Shown here piece by piece: positions 15,874-23,760 of a stretch of DNA of 37,208 nt. Location of the stretch: NCBI GenBank assembly GCA_002320775.1, contig DCKY01000202.1:1-37208 (forward strand). The letters are read 5' to 3'. Numbering within the stretch: the stretch's first letter is position 1; the number at the start of each line of letters is the position of its first letter. The notes under the pieces are model-generated. The model did no database searches, was not told the origin of the DNA, and saw only the letters and a program-made list of their open reading frames with translations. The position numbers were made by a program, and so were the translations under genes. This DNA is from Planctomycetes bacterium UBA1662 (GTDB lineage Bacteria > Planctomycetota > UBA8108).

Positions 15874-15888
15874 ACTGGGTAGAGAGAA

Positions 15889-18729
15889 TTGCCGGACAAG
15901 ACAGGGAAATCTATCGCAAGGCTGAAGGCATGGCTGCTCGATCGAAGCGGAGGCGAGAGGATGCTCGCCCTCGCGGGAGAGCAGGCCGGCAAGCCTGTTC
16001 CGATGCACCTGTCCTGGCTCTATACCACGGGTGCGTTGGCCCTGTTTTTCTTCGCCCTGCAGTTCTTTACCGGCTGTCTCCTGCTGACGCTCTACGTTCC
16101 CGAGGAGACCTTGGCCTTCAAGTCGGTGCAGACGATTGAGTATCACGCCCGGCTGGGCTGGCTCATCCGGCAGATGCATTCCTGGGGCGCGAGCTTCATT
16201 ATCGTGGTGCTCGTGCTTCATATGCTCAAGGTCCTCTGGTACGGATCCTACAAGCGTCCTCGGGAGTTTACCTGGTTTGTGGGAATGCTCCTGCTGGGGG
16301 TCTCGATGGTCTTCTGTTTCTCAGGCTACCTGCTGCCCTGGAACCAGCTTGCCTTCTGGGCTACCCGGGTAGGGCTTGGGGCGGTCGACTCCTTTCCGGT
16401 GATCGGGCCGACGCTCAAGGTGCTCATCTGCGGGGGAGAAGATGTTTCCGGGGCAACCCTCGGCCGCTTCTTCGCTCTCCACGTGGTGATTCTGCCTCTG
16501 CTGCTGCTCGCCCTTGTCGGCTATCATCTCGCCCTGATAACCTGGAATGGGATCTCGCCCAAGACCACAGTCACCGATGAAATCAAGCTGGGCAATAAGG
16601 CCGCGCTGGCCAAGGGCGGCAGCGAGCCTTTCTTCCCACGGCAGGTCTATCGGGATCTGATCGCCTGCAACCTTGGTTTCGCTCTCCTGGTGACTTTTGC
16701 CACCTGGTGGCCCTGGCATCTCGGGGAACCGGCCGACAGGTTTGGAACTCCAGAGGGAATCAAGCCGGAGTGGTACTTTCTGCCGATGTACCAGTTCCTC
16801 AAGTACTTTGATGACAATCTCTACTCGGCACTGCCTTTTCTCAGGTCCTGGGGTGTAGACCCCGCCTTTCTCGGAGTGTTGACGATCAACGGTGTCGCGC
16901 TGGTTCTCTTCCTGCTGCCGGTAATAGACCGCGGCAAGGAGCGCAAGATCACCCGCCGGCCGGTTTTTGCGGTCCTGGCGTTTCTGCTGTTCCTCGGCGT
17001 CTTCGGGATGGGTTTTCTTGGTTACATTTCCGAGACCACACGCTGGGGCTATCACTTCAGCAGCAAGGGATATCCGGAGCGTGTCGAGGAGTCCGGCAAG
17101 GCGCCCGCTGGAGAAGAGCCGGCTGGAGAGGAGGCCGGCTCGGCCGGCGAGGACCCTGGCGAGGCTGGTTCGGAAGAAGGCGGCGGCGGCGGTCCGGCTG
17201 AAGAGGAAGAGTCGCAGGAGGATACGGCTGAGGATGAAGCCCTTGTCACGCCCGGCTTGCGTCAGGATGGTCTGCCGGATGGGGGAACCTGCGGAAGCTG
17301 TCATAAGCATGAGAAACCGCTGGAGAAATGGGCCGAAAGCGTCCATCACAGCGGCGGAGTGCAATGCGTAGATTGTCATGGAGGAATTGACACCGCGCCG
17401 CCGGAGCAATTCCTTCTCGCTCTCGAGCTGTTATTTGAAGCTGACGAGGAAGCTTCGAAAGAGCCGGAGGAAGAGGAGACGGAACCAGAGGACTCGGGGG
17501 AAGACGCCAAGCCGGCTGAAGAGAAAAGCGAAAAGGAAAAGGCTGAAGAGGGGCCCGCGAAAGAAAAAGAATCAGGCGCTGAAGAGGAAGAGGGAGCCTC
17601 GAAAGAAAAGGAAGCTGCCGAAGAGCCGGCAGAGAAAGAGAAACCAGCGGAAGAAAAGCCGGCTGGCCAGGAGGCTGAAGAGGGAGCGCCTGGTGCCGGA
17701 GAACCTGCGGACGCCGAGACGGCTGACAAGCCGGAGGAGGAAAAACCCGCGGAAGACAAGTCGGAGAAGAAAGAAGAAGAACCTGAAGAGAAGGAGCCTC
17801 CGAAGCCCAGGCTTGAGATCAAGTGGCATCGGAGCATCGAGACGCCCGAGGACAAGAGGCTCTTCCTCTATTCGCACCAGGGGATGCTGGTTGATTCGAG
17901 GGGGCGGCCGGAACGTCCTGATGATGAAGATCCCGAGCTGGCGGGGAAATTATGCGGGAGCTGTCACGCGGAGGTCCTGGAGCATTATCTTGCGGCCAGG
18001 GCTCCCGCATCGGATGCGAAGGAAGCTTCGGAGGGAGAAGAGTCCGTCACGGTTCATACGAAGGTCTGCTGGGATTGTCATGAGAATCACGCAGTATTGA
18101 AGCCCGGCGATTTCCTCTGGGAGGATGATGGGTATACAGACGAAGATGATGAGCTGACGGCCCCCTTCCAGCAGATCAAGGCTGACCTGGATGCCCTGGA
18201 TGAGGAGCTCTCTTCGGCCCGGTCGAAGCTGCTCGACCTGGAACAATCCGGCTATCCTGTCGATGGGAAGGTTGCCGAAAAGGAGCGTTTCGAAGAGCTC
18301 GCGTCAAAGGCCCGGCAGCTCCGCCCAGCGGTTCACAGGCTCGATCCCGTTTTCATCCAGAAGCAGAAGGCGGGCATCTCGTCCTCTCTTGCCGCTCTGT
18401 CAGAGGAGATGACTCAGCGTCAGGCGGGACGGGCTTCAGCGGAGAGATCCGTCGTTGTCTGGGCCTGGATCGTCGCAGCCATCTTCAGCCTGCTCTGCAT
18501 CGTCAAGCTCTTCACGATTCCCGATGCGGAGCCGGCCGCGGGAGCCGTTTCCGACAAGCCGCGCAAATCAACCCGCGCGAAGAAGGCGAAGGCCTCTGGC
18601 GCCGGGAGCCGGCGTAAGTCGCCGAAAGGTTCCGGGAAGAAGAAGTCTTCTAAGAGCCGGGATGTTCCGGATTTCCAGAACGAACGCGATGCCCTGCTCG
18701 ACCCTCTCGATTCCGACGACGAGAAGTAG
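15889..18729 (+). CDS. Cytochrome b (b6/IV full-length) fused to a four-haem c-type cytochrome module
   Basis: Residues 1-390 form a complete cytochrome b with eight predicted membrane helices. Haem ligands are His97/His111 and His198/His213 (13 and 14 residues between, as in b6-type), and the Qo-site PEWY is at 293-296. An acidic linker leads to c-type haem sites CGSCH (468-472) and CVDCH (493-497). A roughly 190-residue Glu/Lys/Pro/Ala-rich, probably disordered linker follows, then CGSCH (689-693), CWDCH (727-731), a coiled-coil stretch, a membrane helix (855-874) and a Lys/Arg/Ser-rich tail. The TTG start at 15889 is favoured because it includes the amphipathic helix LKAWLLDR usual before helix A. 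It would carry electrons from quinol via Rieske and b haems to c haems within one chain. Confidence 0.9.
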   Translation: MPDKTGKSIARLKAWLLDRSGGERMLALAGEQAGKPVPMHLSWLYTTGALALFFFALQFFTGCLLLTLYVPEETLAFKSVQTIEYHARLGWLIRQMHSWGASFIIVVLVLHMLKVLWYGSYKRPREFTWFVGMLLLGVSMVFCFSGYLLPWNQLAFWATRVGLGAVDSFPVIGPTLKVLICGGEDVSGATLGRFFALHVVILPLLLLALVGYHLALITWNGISPKTTVTDEIKLGNKAALAKGGSEPFFPRQVYRDLIACNLGFALLVTFATWWPWHLGEPADRFGTPEGIKPEWYFLPMYQFLKYFDDNLYSALPFLRSWGVDPAFLGVLTINGVALVLFLLPVIDRGKERKITRRPVFAVLAFLLFLGVFGMGFLGYISETTRWGYHFSSKGYPERVEESGKAPAGEEPAGEEAGSAGEDPGEAGSEEGGGGGPAEEEESQEDTAEDEALVTPGLRQDGLPDGGTCGSCHKHEKPLEKWAESVHHSGGVQCVDCHGGIDTAPPEQFLLALELLFEADEEASKEPEEEETEPEDSGEDAKPAEEKSEKEKAEEGPAKEKESGAEEEEGASKEKEAAEEPAEKEKPAEEKPAGQEAEEGAPGAGEPADAETADKPEEEKPAEDKSEKKEEEPEEKEPPKPRLEIKWHRSIETPEDKRLFLYSHQGMLVDSRGRPERPDDEDPELAGKLCGSCHAEVLEHYLAARAPASDAKEASEGEESVTVHTKVCWDCHENHAVLKPGDFLWEDDGYTDEDDELTAPFQQIKADLDALDEELSSARSKLLDLEQSGYPVDGKVAEKERFEELASKARQLRPAVHRLDPVFIQKQKAGISSSLAALSEEMTQRQAGRASAERSVVVWAWIVAAIFSLLCIVKLFTIPDAEPAAGAVSDKPRKSTRAKKAKASGAGSRRKSPKGSGKKKSSKSRDVPDFQNERDALLDPLDSDDEK

Positions 18730-18747
18730 GCCGCGGGCCAGCCTCTC

Positions 18748-19965
18748 TCAGTCTTCCCGGGAGCTTTCCGCATCCCATTTCTGGAAGGCGCGTCCGATCT
18801 GCCGTATAGCCTGTTGCAGGCGCGGGCGGTTTTCGATCAGGGCGAGGCGGAGGTAACCTTCGCCTTCGGGTCCGAAGCCGATTCCGGGGGCGACGGCCAC
18901 CTCGGCATCTTCCATCATGCGCCTGGCAAATTCCATGGAGCCCATCGAGGCGTATTTCTGCGGGAGCTTTGCCCAGACAAACATCCCCGCTCGGGGGCTG
19001 GTGACATCTTCCCAGCCGATGCGGGCCATGCCGTCGAGCAGGACATCCCGGCGCTCCTGGTATTGCAGGGCCTGTTCTTTGACCAGGTCTCCGCAATGAC
19101 GCAGGCCGATGATCGAGGCGATCTGGATCGCCTGGAAGATTCCGTAATCGTAGTAGCCCTTGATCTGTCCGAGAGCTTCGATGATCCGGCGGCTGCCGAC
19201 GCAGTAGCCGATTCTCCAGCCCGCCATATTGAATGATTTTGACATGGTGGTGAACTCGCAGCCGATCTCCTTGGCGCCAGGCGTGGACAGGAAGCTGGGA
19301 GCCTGGTAGCCGTCGAAGGTTATCTGGCTGTAGGCAAAATCATGGACCACCGTCAGGTTGTGGCGCCGCGCCAGGCCTACGACCTCCTCGAAGAAGGCCG
19401 CCTCGACAGTGTGCGCGGTCGGGTTGTGGGGGTAGTTGAGAAAGAGCACCTTGGGCTTGTTGTCCATCTTGGTGCAGGCTTCGTCTACCTGGCGGAGAAA
19501 CTCTTCGTCATCCTCGACCGGGACTCCCAGGCATTCGCCGCCGGCGATCACGACGGCGTAGGAATGAATCGGGAACGAGGGGGTCGGCACGAAGGCCAGG
19601 TCGCCGGGGCCCAGCAGGGCCAGGCAGAGGTGGCTGAAACCTTCCTTGCTTCCGATGGTCGCGATGACCTCGGTTTCCGGGTCGATCTCGACACCCCAGT
19701 TTGATTTGTAATATTTCGAAACCTCGCGTCGCAGGTTGTAGAGTCCCGAGGCCGCGGAGTAGCGGTGGTTCCGGGGGTCTTTTACCACCTCGCAGAGCTT
19801 GTCGACGATCGGTTCGGGAGTGGCATCGGTCGGGTTGCCCATGGCCATGTCGATGATGTCGATTCCGTCGCGTCTCTTGGAATCTTTGAGCGAGTTGATG
19901 GTCCCGAAGAGGTAGGGAGGCAGACGGTCCATCCTCTGGCTGAATTGAATAATATCTTCTGACAT
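18748..19965 (-). CDS. alaC: Alanine-synthesising aminotransferase AlaC
   Basis: This PLP-dependent class I aminotransferase of 405 residues is highly similar along its length to E. coli AlaC (glutamate-pyruvate aminotransferase). Shared stretches include RMDRLPPYLF, MGNPTDATPEPIVDKLCEV, TIGSKEGFSHL and SKSFNMAGWRIGY. The PLP lysine is Lys243 in TMSKSFNMAGWRIG, with Asn181, Asp209 and Tyr212 as cofactor contacts. It would make alanine from pyruvate and glutamate. LL-diaminopimelate aminotransferases are related, but the start and active-site wording fit AlaC better. It converges with the cytochrome b fusion gene, with 18 nt between stops and no visible terminator. Confidence 0.9.
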   Translation of the reverse strand: MSEDIIQFSQRMDRLPPYLFGTINSLKDSKRRDGIDIIDMAMGNPTDATPEPIVDKLCEVVKDPRNHRYSAASGLYNLRREVSKYYKSNWGVEIDPETEVIATIGSKEGFSHLCLALLGPGDLAFVPTPSFPIHSYAVVIAGGECLGVPVEDDEEFLRQVDEACTKMDNKPKVLFLNYPHNPTAHTVEAAFFEEVVGLARRHNLTVVHDFAYSQITFDGYQAPSFLSTPGAKEIGCEFTTMSKSFNMAGWRIGYCVGSRRIIEALGQIKGYYDYGIFQAIQIASIIGLRHCGDLVKEQALQYQERRDVLLDGMARIGWEDVTSPRAGMFVWAKLPQKYASMGSMEFARRMMEDAEVAVAPGIGFGPEGEGYLRLALIENRPRLQQAIRQIGRAFQKWDAESSRED

Positions 19966-20206
19966 CGGTCTCTGGCAGGCAGTTGGACTGCAGAACGGGC
20001 TGGGATTTAAATCTTCGTAGTCCCGATCATACAGATGCGGGTGGATTCCCTATTCTCTTTTCGCCAGATGGGGCTAACTTTCTTTTGAATACTCCACCTT
20101 TTCGGAACAAATCGTCACTCTCGGCGGTTTTTGTCCTGAAGTCATCGGCCGGGGAACGCCCCGGGAAGGGGATTTCTATGGCAGGCTGTTGCTGATGCTG
20201 CCATAA

Positions 20207-21115
20207 ATGGTTGTCGCTGAAGAAAACAGTTTGTTCCTGTCAATGGGTCCTCGCAGGGTTGCTTGCATGGCTTGGACCGGAGAGCCTTCTTTGCCGTTTA
20301 ATAATATTCCAGCTGTCGAGATCGCTCCGGGATGTGGAATTGAAGAAGCCGAGGGGAAGGTGTGTGCCGTCTTTGAAGATGCGGGCCTTGGGTTTGTCAG
20401 CATCCGGGATATCAACTCCAGGCTTCCCTGCGCGGACCTCTGCAGGTTCTACGAATCCAGGGTTGATGGGGAGGTTCTCATCAGTGTCGTCAGCATCGGA
20501 TCCTGGGAGGAGAACGAGACGCTGAACGTATTGAACATACTGGTCGGCTTGCGTCTCAATCCTTATCCCCGCGGGAGAAATGTTCAGCTGCGTTTTTTCT
20601 CTGCTGAAGAGGTTCCCTCGGTCTTGGTGCTTATAGGTGGGTCTACGGTCTTTGGGGAATTCGAGGCTCGCGCCTGTCTTGTTGCCCGGTTCGGGGAAGA
20701 TATTCGCGCCGAAGATTGCCAGCAGATGGGTGCGGCCGGAATGCAGCTGGTGCATTCCGTTCTTGGAGCGAAGGTGAGCCTGCTGTCCCCTGAGTCGCCG
20801 GATGCACTCGAGAAGGCGGTCTGTGACACTCTTGAGCGCGAGGGACAGCCGGTGGCTGAACCACTCAATTCTATGATTCTGCTTGGCTGCCTGTTCGGGG
20901 AGATGGTTCGCAGCCAGGTGGAGCTTGCAAGCTCCTGGCTGCCCCTTCCCCAGTTTCAGCCCTGGCCCGCGGTGGTTTTTACACGCGCGGAAAAGTCAGA
21001 TGGAACCGACAGCGTAGCCTTCAGCCCGATCGCCCACATAGGAAGCCTTCTCAAGAGCCGTGAGAGGGGGGCCCTGGACCGCTCTTTAGAGGAACTTAAA
21101 TCGACCTGCCGGTAG
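20207..21115 (+). CDS. Hypothetical protein, 302 residues
   Basis: I do not recognise the family. The product seems soluble: there is no signal peptide and no membrane helix, composition is balanced, and cysteines are scattered. The N-terminal half has beta-rich segments, and the C-terminal part contains LNSMILLGCLFGEMVRSQVELASSWLP followed by PWPAVVF. This faintly recalls the helical 'LG...GE...W' core of DUF3806-type domains, but that is a weak guess. ATG 20207 has no good ribosome-binding site. It stands between alaC (divergent) and the promoter of the bc complex 2 operon, which begins 34 nt after its stop. Codon use looks like that of neighbouring genes, so it is probably real. Confidence 0.65.
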   Translation: MVVAEENSLFLSMGPRRVACMAWTGEPSLPFNNIPAVEIAPGCGIEEAEGKVCAVFEDAGLGFVSIRDINSRLPCADLCRFYESRVDGEVLISVVSIGSWEENETLNVLNILVGLRLNPYPRGRNVQLRFFSAEEVPSVLVLIGGSTVFGEFEARACLVARFGEDIRAEDCQQMGAAGMQLVHSVLGAKVSLLSPESPDALEKAVCDTLEREGQPVAEPLNSMILLGCLFGEMVRSQVELASSWLPLPQFQPWPAVVFTRAEKSDGTDSVAFSPIAHIGSLLKSRERGALDRSLEELKSTCR

Positions 21116-21148
21116 TTGATATCGTCGAGAGTCTCTGTTTAAATCCGT

Positions 21149-21176
21149 TTGACTGCTCAACTACAGTAACTATAAT
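21149..21176 (+). promoter_or_regulatory. Near-consensus sigma-70 promoter of the bc complex 2 operon
   Basis: TTGACT (21149-21154) and a perfect TATAAT (21171-21176) are separated by 16 nt. Transcription would start near 21183, leaving an untranslated leader of roughly 85 nt before the GTG at 21270. This is the strongest promoter match I found in the window. Confidence 0.65.
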
Positions 21177-21184
21177 TTGTCAGT

Positions 21185-21206
21185 CTTCGTGAAACAGTTC
21201 ACGAAG
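21185..21206 (+). promoter_or_regulatory. Perfect 9-bp hairpin at the start of the operon leader
   Basis: CTTCGTGAA (21185-21193), loop ACAG, TTCACGAAG (21198-21206). Two further G-U pairs extend the stem to 11 bp as RNA. It sits at or within a few bases of the predicted transcription start. It could be an operator for a dimeric repressor or a 5' mRNA-stabilising stem; no T tract follows, so it is not a terminator. Confidence 0.5.
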
Positions 21207-21269
21207 GTCTGCAACCCCTTTAATTGCAAGATTTTCCGTTTTTATTTCAGTTCCGATGGAGTGAAGGTC

Positions 21270-22352
21270 GTGACGGGGGTCGCCGGAGATTCTGAACTAT
21301 CCTCCAGCCCTGGAGGGATGGACCCCGAGGAGGGGAAGCAACAGCCAGCCGCAGGCAGCGAAAGCAGCTTGGCCGGAGAGGATGTTCGTGCCGTATCTGT
21401 ACCGCCACGCAAGGGCGGCAGGACGTTTCTCGAGCTCTTCCCGCAGTTGTTCGGTATCCCTTTTCTCATCGTGATCGTCCTGGTGCTGGTCTGGGTTTTC
21501 TTTGGAGCGATCGCCGAGGACAATCGCAGCGTGGCCGACCTGCTCAGAGATATCCAGGCTGGCGGTGGACATTCGCGTTTGCAGGATGCCAAGGCCTTGG
21601 CAGACCAACTGGTCGCGAAGCAGGCAACCGGTGAAGACCCCTACCTGGGACCGCAGGAGACAAGCCAACTCCTTCAACTGGTTGAGAACGCCTCCTCCGG
21701 TGAGGATCAGCTCAAGATATTCCTGGTTCTGGCCCTTGGGCGATCCGGGCAGCCCCAGCAGGCCGTTCCCTTCCTTCTAAGGCAGCTTGCGCAGCAGAAT
21801 ATATCAGCCGAGCTCAGGGAGGCTACGATTGGAGGATTAGCCTGGTCAGGTGATCGCAAGGCGATCCCTGCCCTCCTCGACGAGGTCGAGGTTCCGGGGA
21901 GCCCGAGAGCCTGGGGGAGCCGGTTCCTGGCCATCGGCGGCGTGGTGAACATCTTGATTCGTAATGGTCCCGATCTCGAAAAAACTCTCGCCGATGATCC
22001 CCAGGCCAGGGCCGTTCTCGATAAACTCAAGGGCCAGGTGAACGATCAGCGCAAGGAAATCTCCTGGAATACGTCCTTCTTGCTGGCCCGGCATTTCGGA
22101 GATGATTCCGGCGCGTCGGTTCTCGAGGAAATCCTCGATTGGGATTTTCTTGACGCGGTGCGGGGAGATCATAATAGGGGCTTGACTGTTCAGCAGAAAG
22201 AACGCTGGATGTGTCAGGCTCTCGACGGCCTCTACAGGCTCCGGGGCTCTGAACTCAGGGATGTACTCCTGGAGAAAAAAACCGACCGCAGTCTGGCGGT
22301 GAAGGACAAGGCCCTGACACTGCTTGAGCAATTGGATGATAAAGACACATGA
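21270..22352 (+). CDS. Membrane-anchored HEAT-repeat-like protein leading the bc complex 2 operon
   Basis: The product has about 360 residues. A low-complexity N-terminal tail is followed by a single membrane helix (FGIPFLIVIVLVLVWVFFGAI) and then an alpha-helical domain with HEAT/armadillo-like pairs (AVPFLLRQLAQQNISAELREATIGGLAWSGD and AIPALLDEVEV). No haem or metal motif is present. The frame is open from a TTG at 21177, but that lies on the predicted -10/+1 region. GTG 21270 has GGAG 8 nt upstream and is preferred. The stop overlaps the Rieske start as ATGA, so it is translationally coupled to the bc complex and is likely an assembly factor or scaffold subunit. That role is inference. Confidence 0.7.
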   Translation: MTGVAGDSELSSSPGGMDPEEGKQQPAAGSESSLAGEDVRAVSVPPRKGGRTFLELFPQLFGIPFLIVIVLVLVWVFFGAIAEDNRSVADLLRDIQAGGGHSRLQDAKALADQLVAKQATGEDPYLGPQETSQLLQLVENASSGEDQLKIFLVLALGRSGQPQQAVPFLLRQLAQQNISAELREATIGGLAWSGDRKAIPALLDEVEVPGSPRAWGSRFLAIGGVVNILIRNGPDLEKTLADDPQARAVLDKLKGQVNDQRKEISWNTSFLLARHFGDDSGASVLEEILDWDFLDAVRGDHNRGLTVQQKERWMCQALDGLYRLRGSELRDVLLEKKTDRSLAVKDKALTLLEQLDDKDT

Positions 22353-22867
22353 GTGAGACTAACGACAAGGGCAGGCGTTCTTTCCTCGCCGCGGTAAGTA
22401 CGGGCTGGGCCCTCTTCACCGCTGCCAGCGTTGCCGGCCTCGGCATGTGTGTTCGCTTCCTGTTTCCCAATGACACCTTCGAGCCGGCTACAAAATTCAA
22501 GGTTGGCTATCCGGGTGATTTCGCGGCTTCGAGTGAGGGTATCGTCGACAAGCGCTACAAGACACGCGGGATCTGGATTGTCAGGACCCTGGATGGCTTC
22601 TTCGTTCTTTCTACGGTTTGTACCCACCTGGGCTGCACACCGAACTGGCTGGAGGCCGAGAAGAAGTTCAAGTGTCCATGCCATGGAAGCGGCTTCTATT
22701 CGAGCGGGATCAACTTCGAGGGGCCGGCTCCGCGGCCGCTGGAGAGATTCAAGGTCAGCCTCGCCGCTGACGGGCAGCTTGAGATCGACAAGGGAAAAAA
22801 ATATCAGCAGGAAAAGGGACAGTGGGATGACCCGGAATCGTTCCTGAAGATGGAGTACAGCGTATGA
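22349..22867 (+). CDS. Rieske 2Fe-2S protein of bc complex 2
   Basis: The 172-residue protein has an N-terminus with a twin-arginine-like motif ([10 protein letters not shown]) before a hydrophobic helix, as expected for Tat-exported Rieske proteins. The Rieske boxes are C91-T-H93-L-G-C96 and C109-P-C111-H112-GSGF. After the second box the text [17 protein letters not shown] follows the b6f/bc pattern. It starts within the stop of the HEAT-like gene and is followed by the cytochrome b6-like gene after 94 nt. It is the second Rieske in the window and differs clearly from the one at 15424, so the two complexes are separate rather than a recent duplication. Confidence 0.93.
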   Translation: MSETNDKGRRSFLAAVSTGWALFTAASVAGLGMCVRFLFPNDTFEPATKFKVGYPGDFAASSEGIVDKRYKTRGIWIVRTLDGFFVLSTVCTHLGCTPNWLEAEKKFKCPCHGSGFYSSGINFEGPAPRPLERFKVSLAADGQLEIDKGKKYQQEKGQWDDPESFLKMEYSV

Positions 22868-22961
22868 TCAGGAACATCTATTCAACCAGAGCTTGTGTCG
22901 GCGGCAGCCTCTGCAGGTTCACCCGCTTTTCCTCATGCCGGGTGGATTGGAGGGACGCGTT

Positions 22962-23735
22962 ATGAGCCTCATGAAATTCATCACGGATAGCCAGATCTGG
23001 AAGTCAATCTTCCGGCATAAATATCCTGACAACCCGAGAGACCAGGCCCTGGCGGTGCTGTCGAATGTCTTCCTGCATCTGCATCCGATCAAGGTGCGTA
23101 AATCAGGTGTTCGAATGAGCTTTACCTGGTGCATGGGAGGGCTGACCTTCTTCCTCTTCCTGGTAGAGACGATCACCGGTGTCTTGCTGATGTTCTACTA
23201 CAGGCCTGTGGTGGAATACGCCTACAACGATATCAAGGCTCTCAGGGACCATGTACCCATCGGAATCATGCGTGAGTTGCACAGATGGGGGGCTCACCTC
23301 ATGGTCATCACCGTCTGGCTGCATATGCTGCGGGTCTTCCTTACGGGCTCCTACAAGCCTCCGCGTGAGTTCAACTGGAATGTCGGAGTTATCCTGCTGG
23401 TGCTGACCCTGCTGCTGAGCTTTACAGGCTATCTTTTGCCGTGGGATCAGCTGGCGATCTGGGCGATCACGGTCGGAACCAATATGGCAAGAGCGACGCC
23501 GCTTATGGGACACGAAGGTCCCGGCGCGGCCTTCATTCAGCTTGGCGATGTTTCACTGGTCACCGCCGGAAGTGATGTCCGGTTTGGCCTGCTTGGCAGC
23601 AAGACAGTCGGAGCGGCCACCCTGCTGCGTTTTTATGTCCTTCATTGCATCGCGGTTCCACTTGGAGCCGGCCTGTTGATAGCGGTGCATTTCTGGCGGG
23701 TCCGCAAGGATGGCGGCATTTCCGGCCCGATGTAG
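22962..23735 (+). CDS. Cytochrome b6-like subunit (N-terminal cytochrome b)
   Basis: This 257-residue protein has four membrane helices carrying the two b haems. Ligands are His107/His121 in [20 protein letters not shown] and His228/His243 in [24 protein letters not shown], with 13 and 14 residues between them, the second being the b6-type spacing. The Qi/Qo signature [13 protein letters not shown] and [13 protein letters not shown] are also present. I chose ATG 22962 because GGAGG lies 8 nt upstream; the upstream GTG at 22893 adds residues unlike any cytochrome b. The remaining half of cytochrome b is the next gene, so this complex has the split b6/IV layout, unlike bc complex 1. Confidence 0.93.
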   Translation: MSLMKFITDSQIWKSIFRHKYPDNPRDQALAVLSNVFLHLHPIKVRKSGVRMSFTWCMGGLTFFLFLVETITGVLLMFYYRPVVEYAYNDIKALRDHVPIGIMRELHRWGAHLMVITVWLHMLRVFLTGSYKPPREFNWNVGVILLVLTLLLSFTGYLLPWDQLAIWAITVGTNMARATPLMGHEGPGAAFIQLGDVSLVTAGSDVRFGLLGSKTVGAATLLRFYVLHCIAVPLGAGLLIAVHFWRVRKDGGISGPM

Positions 23736-23760
23736 TTTTCATTAGAGAAGAATCTTCAAC

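Noticed and set aside
14959..16221. 420-codon minus-strand open frame
   Set aside because: It lies antisense across four well-supported genes (dockerin-like, S4, Rieske, cytochrome b) and its translation has no family features. It is a by-product of GC-rich coding.
17376..18100. Ser/Ala-rich minus-strand and Arg/Lys-rich + strand frames inside the cytochrome b fusion
   Set aside because: These are frame shadows of the repetitive GAA/GAG-rich linker. The cytochrome frame continues unbroken with haem sites on both sides.
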